This document shows positions 16,814-26,908 of a DNA stretch of 64,000 nt, piece by piece. Position 1 is the first letter of the stretch; each line of letters starts with the position of its first letter. Source of the DNA: Aeoliella mucimassa. GTDB lineage: Bacteria > Planctomycetota > Planctomycetia > Pirellulales > Lacipirellulaceae. Below the pieces are notes generated by a model. The model ran no database searches. It had not been told where the DNA came from and worked only from the letters and a program-made list of their open reading frames with translations. The DNA lies in assembly GCF_007748035.1 (NCBI RefSeq), contig NZ_CP036278.1, positions 1,488,001-1,552,000 on the forward strand, written 5' to 3'. A program made the position numbers and the translations under genes.

Positions 16814-18634
16814 ATGAAAAGTAGTATGGAAATCGGTTTTCGAGGTCGAGAGCAGCGTTTGGCGCTTGTATGTTTGTTGGCCTGCCTGGCATTGGGTTGC
16901 TTGAGGGTCGAGCCAATTTATGCCCAAGCACAGCCCAATATTGTAATGATTTATGCCGACGATATGGGCTACGGCGACCTCAGCGGCTTTGGGGCTACCG
17001 ACCTGTCGACGCCGAATATCGATAGTCTTGCCTCGACCGGTGTGAAGTTCACGAACTTCTACAACTCGTCGTCCGCCTGCAGCACTTCGCGGGCTTCGTT
17101 ACTCACCGGGTCGTATCACCCGCGTACGAGTGTGCAAACCGTGTTTAGTCCGGGAAGCACGCAAGGTTTGAATCCCGACGAAATCACCATGGCAGAAATG
17201 CTGAACGGTGCGGGCTACCAGTCGGCCATGGTCGGTAAATGGCATCTCGGCCACACCACGAACATGATGCCCTGGCAGCAGGGCTTCGACCGGTTCTACG
17301 GCATTCCCGTATCGCACGACTACAACAACGGCGGCCCGAACTTTCCCGACGGAGTTCCCACCTACGTCAAGGAACCAGGCCAGAACTACTACGTCGAACG
17401 AGTGGTGAACGAAAACAATCTTGAGCAAGTCGCCCAGTACACGGGCCGCTTCTCGAACAAAGCCGCTCAGTACATTCGCGAACGCGATACCTCGAAGCCA
17501 ATGTTCCTGTACGTAGCCCAGCCGATGCCGCATGTTACGTTGGCCGTGACCGACGAGTACGCTGGCACTTCCGAGCGTGGGCTCTATGGCGACGTGATGC
17601 AGGAACTCGATGCCGGCGTGGGGACTATTCTGCAGACGCTTGAAGACGAAGGCATCCGCGACAACACCATCGTGGTGTTTGCTGCCGACAATGGACCATG
17701 GTTGGTCTACGGAAATCACTCCGGCGAGACCGGCGACCTGCGCGAAGGTAAGCGAACCACCTTCGACGGGGGAGTCCGCACCCCAGCGGTGATCTCCTGG
17801 CCCGAGGGAATCGATCCCGGGCAAGTGGTCGACACCCCAGCCGCGGTGATGGATCTGTTTCCGACGTTTGCCGCCATCAGCGGAGCAACCGTTCCAACCG
17901 ATCGCAAGATCGATGGCGTCGACATCCGCTCGCTCTTCATGGAAGACACTGGCACTACTTACGACGAAGAACGTCCGCTAGCGTTCTACGATTGGGATAG
18001 CCGAAGTCTCCATGCGGTACGTAGCGGGCAGTGGAAGTTAGTGTTCCCGCATTCGTACGAAACGGTCGACGAGGCTGGCATGGACGGCGATCGTGGCACC
18101 TACGATTGGGTGAACGAACCGTTGGCTTTGTACGACATGGTGAACGATCCCGGCGAAACGAATAACCTTATTAGCAGTAACCCAATGGTTTACGCGGAAC
18201 TGCTGAGCATGGCGAATGACTTTCGCGCGGATCTTGGCGATAGCCTTACCAGCACGCCGGCCGGCCCGAACGTCCGCCCGATTGGCACCGGAACTCTACT
18301 GCCATCGCTCACGATCTATGGCGATTTGAATCACGACGGCGTGGTCGATTTGAGCGACTGGTCGCTGTTTCGTCCAAATATTCTGAAGGACGTATCCGAT
18401 CTCGATTCGGCACAAGCTTACCTAATGGGCGACTTTGATCTCGACGGACGCATCGGCATAGCCGACTTTGCCGCGTTCAAAAATCAATTCGAGCAACACA
18501 ATGGTGCAGGTAGCTTCGCTTCGCTTACTCAGGGGGTACCTGAACCTCGCACAGTGGCTTCGGTTTCGGTTGCCATCATCTCGTTGGCCGTGCTTTATCG
18601 ATTTGAATTCGTACAAAGCAGGCGAAATGGGTGA
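16814..18634 (+). CDS. Secreted sulfatase with dockerin-like region and PEP-CTERM anchor
   Basis: 606 residues from the ATG at 16814 (a longer frame from 16457 only reads through the preceding gene). A signal or lipoprotein-like leader (LALVCLLACLALGCLRVEP) is followed by the sulfatase fold: NIVMIYADDMGYGDLSGFG metal-binding start, the catalytic Cys region SACSTSRASLLTG, MVGKWHLGH and FAADNGPW. The Cys would be converted to formylglycine; the motif reads C-S-T-S-R, with Thr where Pro or Ala is usual. Near the C-terminus come two dockerin-like calcium loops (GDLNHDGVVDLSDWS, GDFDLDGRIGIADFA), then VPEPRTVASVSVAII and an RR end. Likely role: surface desulfation of polysaccharides; the substrate is unknown. 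Confidence 0.92.
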   Translation: MKSSMEIGFRGREQRLALVCLLACLALGCLRVEPIYAQAQPNIVMIYADDMGYGDLSGFGATDLSTPNIDSLASTGVKFTNFYNSSSACSTSRASLLTGSYHPRTSVQTVFSPGSTQGLNPDEITMAEMLNGAGYQSAMVGKWHLGHTTNMMPWQQGFDRFYGIPVSHDYNNGGPNFPDGVPTYVKEPGQNYYVERVVNENNLEQVAQYTGRFSNKAAQYIRERDTSKPMFLYVAQPMPHVTLAVTDEYAGTSERGLYGDVMQELDAGVGTILQTLEDEGIRDNTIVVFAADNGPWLVYGNHSGETGDLREGKRTTFDGGVRTPAVISWPEGIDPGQVVDTPAAVMDLFPTFAAISGATVPTDRKIDGVDIRSLFMEDTGTTYDEERPLAFYDWDSRSLHAVRSGQWKLVFPHSYETVDEAGMDGDRGTYDWVNEPLALYDMVNDPGETNNLISSNPMVYAELLSMANDFRADLGDSLTSTPAGPNVRPIGTGTLLPSLTIYGDLNHDGVVDLSDWSLFRPNILKDVSDLDSAQAYLMGDFDLDGRIGIADFAAFKNQFEQHNGAGSFASLTQGVPEPRTVASVSVAIISLAVLYRFEFVQSRRNG

Positions 18635-18861
18635 AATGCTGAGAATCTAACCATTTTATATGTCAGTTTGAGCTACTTCGGGACATGTACTTTATTGCAT
18701 TGTCTGTAGATAGCGATCTCTCCAGCTCGTTGTTGAAGTAAACCGTTGCGATTGATGGCAATTCGATCGTCCAGTCGCTATCTTGAATCGCGGAAGCCTC
18801 ATTACGCCCGAGTAACCCGGTGGGCATCTCACGAGGCGAACTTCGATACGGGAGAGATGTT

Positions 18862-20148
18862 ATGCGACGTGAGTCCGCAAAGCTCAACAGGCGGCGTTTC
18901 GTAAAGAACACCCTAGCGGCCGCAGGCGCCGCGATCGTGGCCCCCACGATCATTCCGAGTTCCGCACTAGGACGCGACGGAGCCGTGCCCCCTAGCGAGC
19001 GCATTACCGTCGGCGGTATCGGCATCGGCAATCGTGGTACCTACGATTTGAACTGCTTCCTGCAGCAACCCGATGTGCAATTCAAAGCGGTTTGCGATGT
19101 CAAGGCGAATCGCCGCGAAGCGGTGAAAGCGATGGCCGATCAGAAATACGGCAACAGCGACTGCGACATGTATCGCGACTTCCGCGACTTGCTCGAGCGC
19201 GACGACATCGACGCGGTGTTGATCGCCACCGGTCCGAACTGGCACTGCACTGCTGCCAGCTACGCGGCCAAAGCTGGCAAAGACATGTACTGTGAGAAGC
19301 CCGTTACTAAGAACATCGTGCAAAGTCTGACGCTACGCGATACGATCAATCGCACCGGGCGCGTCTTCCAGGCCGGTACCCAACGACGGAACCTGCCGCA
19401 CTTCGCGTTCGCCTGCATGTTGGCTCGCACCGGTAAGCTCGGCAAGTTGCGTCGAGTGTACGCTCACCCTGCTGGCATGCATGCCATGACCAGCGGTTGG
19501 CTTCCCCCGCAACCCGCGCCCGATCCGAATGTGGTGGACTGGGACATGTACCTCGGCCCCGCGGCCTGGCGTCCATTCAACGAAGCACTGCTCGACGGTT
19601 TTAACTTCGAAAAGGGTGGTGGTCTCGTCGGCGGTGGCGTGCTCGAGTGGGGCTCGCACTGCGTGGACCTCTGCCAGTGGGCGGTCGACGATTGTCCCCC
19701 ACCGGTGGAATACGACGCTCCCGAAAATGGGCAGTTGGTCGCCCGCTATGAAAATGGCGTGGAACTGATCTTCCGTGAAACTGGGTGGATTCCACTCGGA
19801 TCGTGCCCGGTGCGTTTCGAAGGAGACGACGGTTGGGTCGAAGCGGGCGACAGCGGCAAGCTGGTACTCAGCTCGCCCGAACTGCTTGCTGGTCGCAAGG
19901 TCGAGGAGATCGGCGGCTACCCCGCTACGTTCCACGTTCGAGATTTCCTTGATAGCGTGAAGTCGCGTAGCTTGCCAAAGTGCAACGCCGAAGCGATGTG
20001 CAACGCCCATATCGCTTGCCACGCGGCCAACATCGCACTGTTCCTGGATCGTCAGGTGAAGCTCGATAACTCGACACATATGTTTGTCGACGACGCGGAG
20101 GCGAATCGCTTGCGTAGCGAAGCACTCCGCGAACCTTGGCGGCTGTAA
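18862..20148 (+). CDS. Tat-exported Gfo/Idh/MocA family oxidoreductase
   Basis: 428 residues. The N-terminus NRRRFVKNTLAAAGAAIVAP is a twin-arginine signal. A Rossmann NAD(P)-binding start (ITVGGIGIGNRGTYD), FKAVCDVKANRREA and MYCEKPVTKN (the EKP motif) identify the family. The C-terminal domain includes WGSHCVDLCQWAVDD, with the His/Asp pair expected in the active site. Start 18862 is preferred to 18820 because GGGAGAG precedes it and the Tat motif follows closely. Members oxidise or epimerise sugars using a bound nicotinamide cofactor. It is followed by the HEAT-repeat gene on the same strand, about 94 bp away. Confidence 0.92.
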   Translation: MRRESAKLNRRRFVKNTLAAAGAAIVAPTIIPSSALGRDGAVPPSERITVGGIGIGNRGTYDLNCFLQQPDVQFKAVCDVKANRREAVKAMADQKYGNSDCDMYRDFRDLLERDDIDAVLIATGPNWHCTAASYAAKAGKDMYCEKPVTKNIVQSLTLRDTINRTGRVFQAGTQRRNLPHFAFACMLARTGKLGKLRRVYAHPAGMHAMTSGWLPPQPAPDPNVVDWDMYLGPAAWRPFNEALLDGFNFEKGGGLVGGGVLEWGSHCVDLCQWAVDDCPPPVEYDAPENGQLVARYENGVELIFRETGWIPLGSCPVRFEGDDGWVEAGDSGKLVLSSPELLAGRKVEEIGGYPATFHVRDFLDSVKSRSLPKCNAEAMCNAHIACHAANIALFLDRQVKLDNSTHMFVDDAEANRLRSEALREPWRL

Positions 20149-20242
20149 TCCCCACTGACACGGTCTATCTAACCAGGGATATCGGCTTGCCATGGCGGGT
20201 GGTTCCCTGTTCTCGATCATTCATCTCACTTGGTTCATTCCC

Positions 20243-22084
20243 ATGTTGAATATTCACAAACAGTTGCGTTTGTCGGCATGCGTCGCTTTGGGCATGGCGG
20301 TGCTGCTGGCTGCTAGCTCGGCCTACGCCGAAAAGAGCGAAGCCGAACTACTGGCCAAGCTCAACTCCGATGCTCCCGCGGCCGAGAAAGCCGTGACCTG
20401 CAAGTACCTGGCTATCTACGGCACCACGGAATCGGTGCCCACGTTAGGCAAGCTGCTCGTCGATCCAGAATTGGCCTCCTGGGCTCGCATTGCTCTGGAA
20501 GCAATTCCAGGCCCCGAAGCCAACAAGGCGCTTCGCGATGCGACCGGTCTCGTCGAAGGGCGTTTGCTCGTTGGCACGATCAACTCGATTGGCGTGCGAC
20601 GCGATGCCGAATCGACAGAAACACTCGCCGCATTACTCAAGAACAGCGACGACAACGTCGCTGCGGCTGCCGCCGTGGCATTGGGACGCATTGCAGGGAG
20701 CGACGCCGCGCAGGCGCTGACTCCCATGATTGCTGCCAAATCCGAAACCGTTCGCTCTGCAGTTGCTGAGGGATGCATCCTCTGTGCGGAGCAATGCTTG
20801 GCGAACCAGAACACCGCCGAAGCGATCAAGCTATACGATCTAGTTCGTCAGGCCGAAGTGCCGAAGCCTCGAATGCTCGAAGCAACACGGGGAGCCATCT
20901 TGGCCCGCGGGCAGTTGGGCGTTCCGTTGCTTGTCACGCAGCTTCGTTCGGACGATCGCGACCTGTTCCGTTTGGGACTCACCACGGCTCGTCAGCTGTC
21001 GGGCAGAGGAGTCGATCAGGCTCTCGTGGCCGAGTTGGCGAATACCACTCCTGAGCGAGCAGCGCTGCTTGTGCAGGTGTTGACCGATCGGCCCAAGCAA
21101 GCGGTGCTGCCAGCCATCATGGCGGCCGCCGAACAGAGTGCCAAACCGGTACGATTGGCAGCCATTAGTGCCCTTGGGCAAATCGGCGACTCCAGTTGCT
21201 TGGACTTGTTATTCGAGTTTGCCACGAGCGACGATGCGGAAGAATCGCAGCTGGCTAAAAAGTCGCTGGCCACGATTCCTGGCAGCGATGTTGATACCTA
21301 TCTATTGTCGGTCGTCAACTCCGGCGAGGGCAAAGCCTATCCCGTGGCCATCGCACTGGTCGGCGAGCGTCGTATCGACGCGACTGGCTTGTTGAAGCCC
21401 GCACTTGAGAGCGCGAAGCCATCAATTCGCCAGGCAGCACTCGTTGCCCTTGGCGAAGTGGTACAGGCCGAAAATCTTTCGCTGCTGGTCGATAAGGTGC
21501 TGGGCGACAAGCACAGCGAAGACCTGCCAGTGGCGATTCAGGCGCTCAAGACCGCCAGCGTTCGCATGCCCGACCGCGAGGCCTGTGCTGCCGAGTTGTC
21601 GGCCGCAGTGGAGAAGGCCTCGTCGATCGAACTCAAGAGCAAGTTGCTTGAGATCGTTGCTGCGGTCAGCGGTACCAAAGCCCTCGCAACGGTCGGCGAT
21701 GCCGCGGTTAGCGACGAAAAAGCGTTGCAGGACGTTGGCACTCGCCTGCTCGGCAAGTGGTCTACGGCCGATGCCGCTCCAGTGCTGCTCAAGGTAGCAA
21801 CCAGCGACAACGTAGCCGGCAACTACCAGGTTCGTGCACTGCGTGGTTACATTCGCATTGCTCGTCAGTTGCCAATGGATATTGCCAAGCGAAGCGAAAT
21901 GTGCCGCCAGGCTTGGCAGGCAGCGACTCGCACGAATGAGCAACAAATGGTGCTCGAAGTGCTCGAACGCTACCCGAGCCAAGCCAATTTGGAACTGGCC
22001 AACGAGGCACAGGACATTCCTGAGCTAAAGGAGCAAGCAACCAAAGTATCCAACGAGATTTCCAATAAACTCAAAAGTTCCTAA
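20243..22084 (+). CDS. Secreted HEAT-repeat protein
   Basis: 613 residues. The signal peptide MLNIHKQLRLSACVALGMAV to SSAYAE is followed by a long run of alpha-helical HEAT/PBS-lyase-like repeats, for example VPTLGKLLVDPELASWARIA, AAAAVALGRIAGSDAAQALT and VRLAAISALGQIGDSSCLDL. No catalytic motif is seen. Such proteins are usually scaffolds. The neighbouring oxidoreductase and sugar genes suggest an envelope role in carbohydrate use, which is inference. The ATG at 20243 directly precedes the signal peptide; an upstream start at 20192 would add 17 residues with no benefit. Confidence 0.88.
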   Translation: MLNIHKQLRLSACVALGMAVLLAASSAYAEKSEAELLAKLNSDAPAAEKAVTCKYLAIYGTTESVPTLGKLLVDPELASWARIALEAIPGPEANKALRDATGLVEGRLLVGTINSIGVRRDAESTETLAALLKNSDDNVAAAAAVALGRIAGSDAAQALTPMIAAKSETVRSAVAEGCILCAEQCLANQNTAEAIKLYDLVRQAEVPKPRMLEATRGAILARGQLGVPLLVTQLRSDDRDLFRLGLTTARQLSGRGVDQALVAELANTTPERAALLVQVLTDRPKQAVLPAIMAAAEQSAKPVRLAAISALGQIGDSSCLDLLFEFATSDDAEESQLAKKSLATIPGSDVDTYLLSVVNSGEGKAYPVAIALVGERRIDATGLLKPALESAKPSIRQAALVALGEVVQAENLSLLVDKVLGDKHSEDLPVAIQALKTASVRMPDREACAAELSAAVEKASSIELKSKLLEIVAAVSGTKALATVGDAAVSDEKALQDVGTRLLGKWSTADAAPVLLKVATSDNVAGNYQVRALRGYIRIARQLPMDIAKRSEMCRQAWQAATRTNEQQMVLEVLERYPSQANLELANEAQDIPELKEQATKVSNEISNKLKSS

Positions 22085-22107
22085 GCAATTGCTCCTGTGC
22101 TGTGCGG

Positions 22108-23259
22108 TTACACGGCCGAAGTCCAACCTTCCTGTGGATAGGTATAAACTTGCGAATTGGCTTGCGACTGCAACTCGCCAACGCGACGCGCAGCCGCGGC
22201 CACCGCATCGGTCGTAGGTAGGTAGTCGAATCGCAACCCCACATCGAGCGTTTCGCCCGGATCAAGCATGACGACCCGCCCGTGTTGGGCTTCGTAAGGT
22301 TTGGGATTGGGGAAGTTCGTAGCGGGTTCCAAACCGACGACGTACCCATCGGCCGATGGCACGGGGTTCTTCCACAATGCGAAGCAGGGTAGCGAGTTGG
22401 TTGGGTACCTGCAAGCAACTCCCTGAGTCGCCGCCTGATTGTGCAGCACCACTTCGGTTTCGGAGGATTCGGACGACAGCAAGTCCATGAAGTAAACCTG
22501 TTCGCTCAGCCCGGGGGTCGGAGCTGGCATCGTTTCCCAGACTCCTACCCCTTCGGCGGCATTCGCATCACGAGGCACCAGCGTTTTCACGGGAGCAATC
22601 ACCTTGGATCCGGCATCGAGTATCGGTTGGCCGACATTCATGTGGTACAGCAACTGACAAGTGGCCGGCATGCCCGAGATGTTTTCAATTTGATCTTGTA
22701 GCGTAAATCCCTTTTCTCCCAGGCGGGTGGTTAGCGTGGTTCGCAGTCGTAGTTTGGTGAAGTGGAAACGTGTTTCCTGCACGATTGCCGAAACGCGTAG
22801 CAACTGCTGTTCGGGGTCGATCGAAAGAATGACCTCGCTGGCAGGGCGATTCGCAATTTTGCCATGCAATCCATACTGCAGTGTGCCTTGCTCGTCGAAC
22901 ACGGGAGCCCCGTTACTCTCTAGTCCACAGCGCACGATCAACTCGTCGAACCCATCGAGCCAACCAAGTCCACTTGGATCGGATAGGTTGACGAACTTGG
23001 GATGCACGGGACCCGCTACCGGCGATTTCCAACCGATGTCGACTCCATCGCAGGTCATTTTCCACACCCCCATGCCTCGCGTGGGAAGTAGATCGATTTG
23101 CAAAGGACCATTGCGGAGCGTTAGTAGGTCGACACCGTCCTGTAATCCACCATAGAGTCGACGCAGCGAAGCCGACAGTTCGGCAAGGCCTTCGACCGCG
23201 AAGTCCTGGTACTGGATTGGGGTGTCGGAAGCGTATACACTCCAGTTACTACTCGCCAT
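22108..23259 (-). CDS. DUF4432 aldose-epimerase-like protein
   Basis: 383 residues. The sequence DLLTLRNGPLQIDLLPTRGM then GVWKMTCDGVDIGWKSPVAG and WLDGFDELIVRCGLESNGAP fits DUF4432, a family related to galactose mutarotase (beta-sandwich aldose 1-epimerases). YGLHGKIANRPA supplies a conserved His, and FALWKNPVPSADGYVVGLEP resembles the C-terminal part of the fold. It probably acts on the anomeric carbon of a sugar in the cytoplasm; there is no signal peptide. Start 23259 is chosen for the AGGCGAGG site just upstream. It diverges from the cupin gene across about 97 bp, so the two may share control. Confidence 0.85.
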   Translation of the reverse strand: MASSNWSVYASDTPIQYQDFAVEGLAELSASLRRLYGGLQDGVDLLTLRNGPLQIDLLPTRGMGVWKMTCDGVDIGWKSPVAGPVHPKFVNLSDPSGLGWLDGFDELIVRCGLESNGAPVFDEQGTLQYGLHGKIANRPASEVILSIDPEQQLLRVSAIVQETRFHFTKLRLRTTLTTRLGEKGFTLQDQIENISGMPATCQLLYHMNVGQPILDAGSKVIAPVKTLVPRDANAAEGVGVWETMPAPTPGLSEQVYFMDLLSSESSETEVVLHNQAATQGVACRYPTNSLPCFALWKNPVPSADGYVVGLEPATNFPNPKPYEAQHGRVVMLDPGETLDVGLRFDYLPTTDAVAAAARRVGELQSQANSQVYTYPQEGWTSAV

Positions 23260-23356
23260 GGTTACCTCGCCTTTTCGACTTTGGGGTTTTGCCGCGTCAC
23301 CTACCTGATTTACCGCGGCCATTGCTTTCTAATTCTCTTCCCAGGTTCCACCTATC

Positions 23357-24595
23357 ATGATGCAGAACATTGTATCCAGCGACAACGTGCAAGCCATCCT
23401 CGATCGTGCTCTCGATGCAGGCGAAGGGCTGCTTCGACTGTCGCCTAACTGGGTGCCACGCAGTTTCCTTCATCCAGGCAAACGGATTCGCCTCGACCCT
23501 CGCGATTATTATTCGTACGGAGCCGAACGCGGTGGCATTGATGAACGCTGGTTTGCCAGCACCACCGACGCGGCCAACGAAGGACGCGTGTGGTACGAAG
23601 GGCAGAGCTTCGTGCTCTTCGAAGGGCAGCATTTTCTACTGAAAGACGCAGTAGCCGAAGCCGGTGCGCGGATGATCGGTCAGGCAATGTGGGAAGGTTA
23701 CCAACGCTGGCCAGTTTACTCGAAGTTTTTCGACAACATGGGCCCGATTCCTCACCACATGCATCAAAGCTTTGAGGATGCCAAGCTGGTGGGGCAGGAA
23801 GGCAAGCCGGAAAGCTACTATTTTCCGCCACAATATAACAACTGCGACAACAACTTCCCTTACACCTTCATGGGACTCGAGCCAGGCACTACGAAAGATC
23901 AAGTGCGGAAGTGCTTGGAGAATTGGAACAACGGCGAGAACGGCATCCTCGACCTCTCCAAGGCGTATCGCTTGAAGCGAGGATCTGGTTGGTTGATCCC
24001 ACCCGGAGTGCTGCACGCTCCCGGTTCACTTTGTACCTACGAGCCACAGTGGGGTAGCGACGTGTTCGGCATGTATCAGAACATCGTCGAAGGGCGCTAC
24101 GTGCCATGGTCGCTCTTGGTGAAAGACATGCCGGAGGAGAAGCACCAGGACCTCGATTTCATCGTCGACGAACTTGATTGGGAGCGGAACGTCGACCCCA
24201 ATTTCAAAGAGAGCAATTACCTGGAACCCATCACGGCCAACTCCGGCGATGGCTGGCGAGACGACTGGATCGTGTACGGACGAGTCGACGGCGCTCAGCT
24301 CTTTAGCGCCAAGCGATTGACCCTCGAACCTGGTGCTAAGTGTGTGTTGAACGACCCTGGCGCCAGTGGGTGGATTACCGTGCAAGGCAAGGGACGCATG
24401 GGCACCCTGGCTCTACAGACTCCCACGATGATCAAGTTCGGTGCCGAAACCGAAGACGAGATCTTCATCACGCACGAGGCCGCCAATCGAGGCATAGAGA
24501 TCGAAAACACCGGCAGCGAGCCGCTCGAAGGACTGCGTTACTTTGGTCCCAATACGTTCGATTCCGTGCCAGCTGTTGGCGACTACAAGGCTTAA
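23357..24595 (+). CDS. Cupin-fold sugar isomerase-like protein
   Basis: 412 residues, no signal peptide. Two candidate metal-site stretches are visible: [15 protein letters not shown] (HxH type) and [18 protein letters not shown], both typical of phosphomannose-isomerase-like RmlC cupins. A second cupin-like half follows ([32 protein letters not shown]). The most likely role is isomerisation of a sugar or sugar acid in the pathway encoded by this gene set; the substrate is unknown. The downstream isomerase gene begins 29 bp later, indicating an operon. Confidence 0.82.
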   Translation: MMQNIVSSDNVQAILDRALDAGEGLLRLSPNWVPRSFLHPGKRIRLDPRDYYSYGAERGGIDERWFASTTDAANEGRVWYEGQSFVLFEGQHFLLKDAVAEAGARMIGQAMWEGYQRWPVYSKFFDNMGPIPHHMHQSFEDAKLVGQEGKPESYYFPPQYNNCDNNFPYTFMGLEPGTTKDQVRKCLENWNNGENGILDLSKAYRLKRGSGWLIPPGVLHAPGSLCTYEPQWGSDVFGMYQNIVEGRYVPWSLLVKDMPEEKHQDLDFIVDELDWERNVDPNFKESNYLEPITANSGDGWRDDWIVYGRVDGAQLFSAKRLTLEPGAKCVLNDPGASGWITVQGKGRMGTLALQTPTMIKFGAETEDEIFITHEAANRGIEIENTGSEPLEGLRYFGPNTFDSVPAVGDYKA

Positions 24596-24624
24596 ACTCG
24601 CTTGGTTTATATCAGGAGGAAACG

Positions 24625-25656
24625 ATGAGTCACGCTCATCCAAAGCTGCACAATGCGATGTGGCCTGGGCTGGTTGGTAAAGGAGACGAGCCCGGGCTGG
24701 AGCCCCCCATTGGTTTGCAGCAAATGCTAGATTTCACTACCGCTGCGGAAGTGGATGGCCAGAAGTTTGATGGCATCGACTGCTTTTTGCTCAATCCCCA
24801 TACCGATCCAAACTCGTCGGACGACGAGCTTCGCAAGGTAGCCGACGAGATTCAGTCGCGAGGTCTGGCGATTGGCTCGATAGTCGCTCCCGTATGGCCC
24901 GGCACGGTCGGCGACTCCGCCATGGGCGACGAAACCGCCCGGAGTAAGTTCGTCGAATCGATTCGCCTGGCTTGTCGCGCGGCGAAGGTGTTCAACGAGC
25001 ATGGCGTGAGAAAGTACGGGGTGATTCGCATCGACTCGGCCGAGTTCGGCGTTGAGAAATGGCGCGAAGATCCAGTCGCAAACACACGCCGTATCGCCGA
25101 CACGTTTCGCGAAGCGGCCAAAGTAGCGGCCGACTACGGGGAACGACTCGCGGCCGAGGGCGAGATATGCTGGGCCGGCATGCATAGCTGGCAGGACATG
25201 CTCAACCTGCTGGAAGAAGTTGGGATGCCAGAAACGCTTGGATTCCAAGCCGACCTGGCACACACCTATCTCTTTCTGATGGGCTACAACGCTCCAGAGT
25301 ATGCATTGCTGCAGGACGGTTACAGCGAGCAGGAGTTCTACGAAGCCTACGGGCAAATGGTGTCGAAGCTACGCCCATGGACTATCGATTTGCACATCGC
25401 CCAGAACGATGGCGAAGTGTTTGGTGCCGGCTCGCACGACAAGACCGGCAAGCACTGCCAGGCCGACGACCCGCGCGGCAAGCTCGACATCGTGCGTTGC
25501 GCCAGTTACTGGCTCGAGGGAGCAGCCGATCGCGGCATTCAGCATATTTGCTGGGATGGGTGCATGTTCCCTAACCAAGTGCTCGAAACACCAAGTACTT
25601 GGAATAATATTCTCGAAACCATGATTCAAGTTCGCCAAGCTCACGGGTGGGATTAA
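24625..25656 (+). CDS. Sugar isomerase/epimerase, xylose-isomerase-like TIM barrel
   Basis: 343 residues starting [20 protein letters not shown], chosen because a textbook AGGAGGA lies at 24614-24620. A longer frame from 24340 overlaps the cupin gene and is rejected. The fold is AP-endonuclease-2/xylose-isomerase-like: [15 protein letters not shown] early strand, [27 protein letters not shown] and [12 protein letters not shown] carry the Glu/His/Asp residues expected to bind a divalent metal. It sits between the cupin and the second Gfo/Idh/MocA gene, with only 2 bp to the latter. The three are almost certainly one operon. Confidence 0.88.
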   Translation: MSHAHPKLHNAMWPGLVGKGDEPGLEPPIGLQQMLDFTTAAEVDGQKFDGIDCFLLNPHTDPNSSDDELRKVADEIQSRGLAIGSIVAPVWPGTVGDSAMGDETARSKFVESIRLACRAAKVFNEHGVRKYGVIRIDSAEFGVEKWREDPVANTRRIADTFREAAKVAADYGERLAAEGEICWAGMHSWQDMLNLLEEVGMPETLGFQADLAHTYLFLMGYNAPEYALLQDGYSEQEFYEAYGQMVSKLRPWTIDLHIAQNDGEVFGAGSHDKTGKHCQADDPRGKLDIVRCASYWLEGAADRGIQHICWDGCMFPNQVLETPSTWNNILETMIQVRQAHGWD

Positions 25657-25658
25657 CC

Positions 25659-26801
25659 ATGACAAAACCTCTTCGTATCGGACTCATTGGCTGCGGCTTC
25701 ATGGGGCGGGCCCACTCGAATGCCTATAATCGGGTGAGTAACTTCTTCGACCTCGAGTACACACCGGTGCTTCAAGCTGCTTGTGCACGGAACGCCGAGT
25801 CGGCCGAGGCGTTCGCTAAGACCTGGGGGTATGCTTCGTTCGAGACCGACTGGCGGACGCTCGTGCAGCGCGACGATATCGACGCGATCGACATCTGCGT
25901 GCCGAACCATTTGCATCGCGAAATGGCCATCGCCGTGGCCGAGGCCGGCAAGATCGTGTTGTGCGAGAAACCACTCGCATTGAACACCGCCGATGGCCAG
26001 GCCATGTGCGAAGCCGTGGAGAAGGCCGGCGTGCCGAACATGGTGTGGTACAACTACCGCCGCGTGCCTGCGGTCACACTCGCCCATCAGCTGATTCAGG
26101 AAGGTAAGCTCGGCCGAGTGTTTCACTATCGGGCCAATTTCTTGCAAGACTGGACGATCGCCGACGACTTGCCACAGGGGGGAACCGCTCTCTGGCGACT
26201 CGATGCCAGCTCCGCAGGATCCGGCGTTACCGGCGACCTACTTGCTCACTGCATCGACACCGCACTTTGGCTCAACGGTGCCATTCGCAACGTGAGCGCC
26301 ATGACCGAGACCTTCGTCAAAGAGCGGCATCATAATCTGACCGGCAAAATGGAACCGGTGAAGATCGACGATGCGTCTGCATTTTTATGTCACTTTGAAA
26401 ATGGCTCGCTAGGGCTGTTCGAATCAACTCGCTATGCACGCGGGCACAAAGCGTTGTATACGTTCGAAATCAATGGCGAGCATGCTTCGATTAAGTGGGA
26501 CTTACACGATCTGCATCGCCTGGAGTACTTCGACCATCGCGACGAAAGCAAGCTGCGGGGCTGGCGATCGATTCATGTCACCGACCACGGCGGAGAGCAT
26601 CCCTACATGGATCGGTGGTGGGTGCCCGGCCTGCAGATCGGTTACGAGCACAGCTTTGTACATCAAGTGGCCGACTTCCTCGAAGGACTGGCGACCGGCA
26701 CCCCAGTCGGTCCGACGTTCCGCGATGCACTGCAAACCCAGCAGGTCTGCGACGCGGTGCTCGCAAGTGCTGAGTGCGGAAGCTGGAAGAACGTAGAATA
26801 G
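25659..26801 (+). CDS. Cytoplasmic Gfo/Idh/MocA family dehydrogenase
   Basis: 380 residues without a signal peptide. It starts [20 protein letters not shown], a GxGxxG NAD(P)-binding loop, with [20 protein letters not shown] and [15 protein letters not shown] (EKP motif). The C-terminal domain has [20 protein letters not shown], with the active-site Asp/His pattern of inositol-dehydrogenase-like enzymes. It starts 2 bp after the isomerase stop. With the cupin, the isomerase and the downstream DUF1080 gene it fits a route in which a sugar is oxidised to a keto form and then rearranged; the sugar is unknown. Confidence 0.92.
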   Translation: MTKPLRIGLIGCGFMGRAHSNAYNRVSNFFDLEYTPVLQAACARNAESAEAFAKTWGYASFETDWRTLVQRDDIDAIDICVPNHLHREMAIAVAEAGKIVLCEKPLALNTADGQAMCEAVEKAGVPNMVWYNYRRVPAVTLAHQLIQEGKLGRVFHYRANFLQDWTIADDLPQGGTALWRLDASSAGSGVTGDLLAHCIDTALWLNGAIRNVSAMTETFVKERHHNLTGKMEPVKIDDASAFLCHFENGSLGLFESTRYARGHKALYTFEINGEHASIKWDLHDLHRLEYFDHRDESKLRGWRSIHVTDHGGEHPYMDRWWVPGLQIGYEHSFVHQVADFLEGLATGTPVGPTFRDALQTQQVCDAVLASAECGSWKNVE

Positions 26802-26908
26802 TTGTGATTTGTCTGCAAAGTGTTGACCCGGCGCACTGGGTGAGCGATGGTAAAGTGCAGTAAATCGATCCCTTTATTCATTGAAGTGTCTCAACGGAGT
26901 TCTACCTC

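Noticed and set aside
24340-24624. Upstream extension of the TIM-barrel isomerase
   Set aside because: It lies inside the cupin gene; AGGAGGA at 24614 marks the true start.
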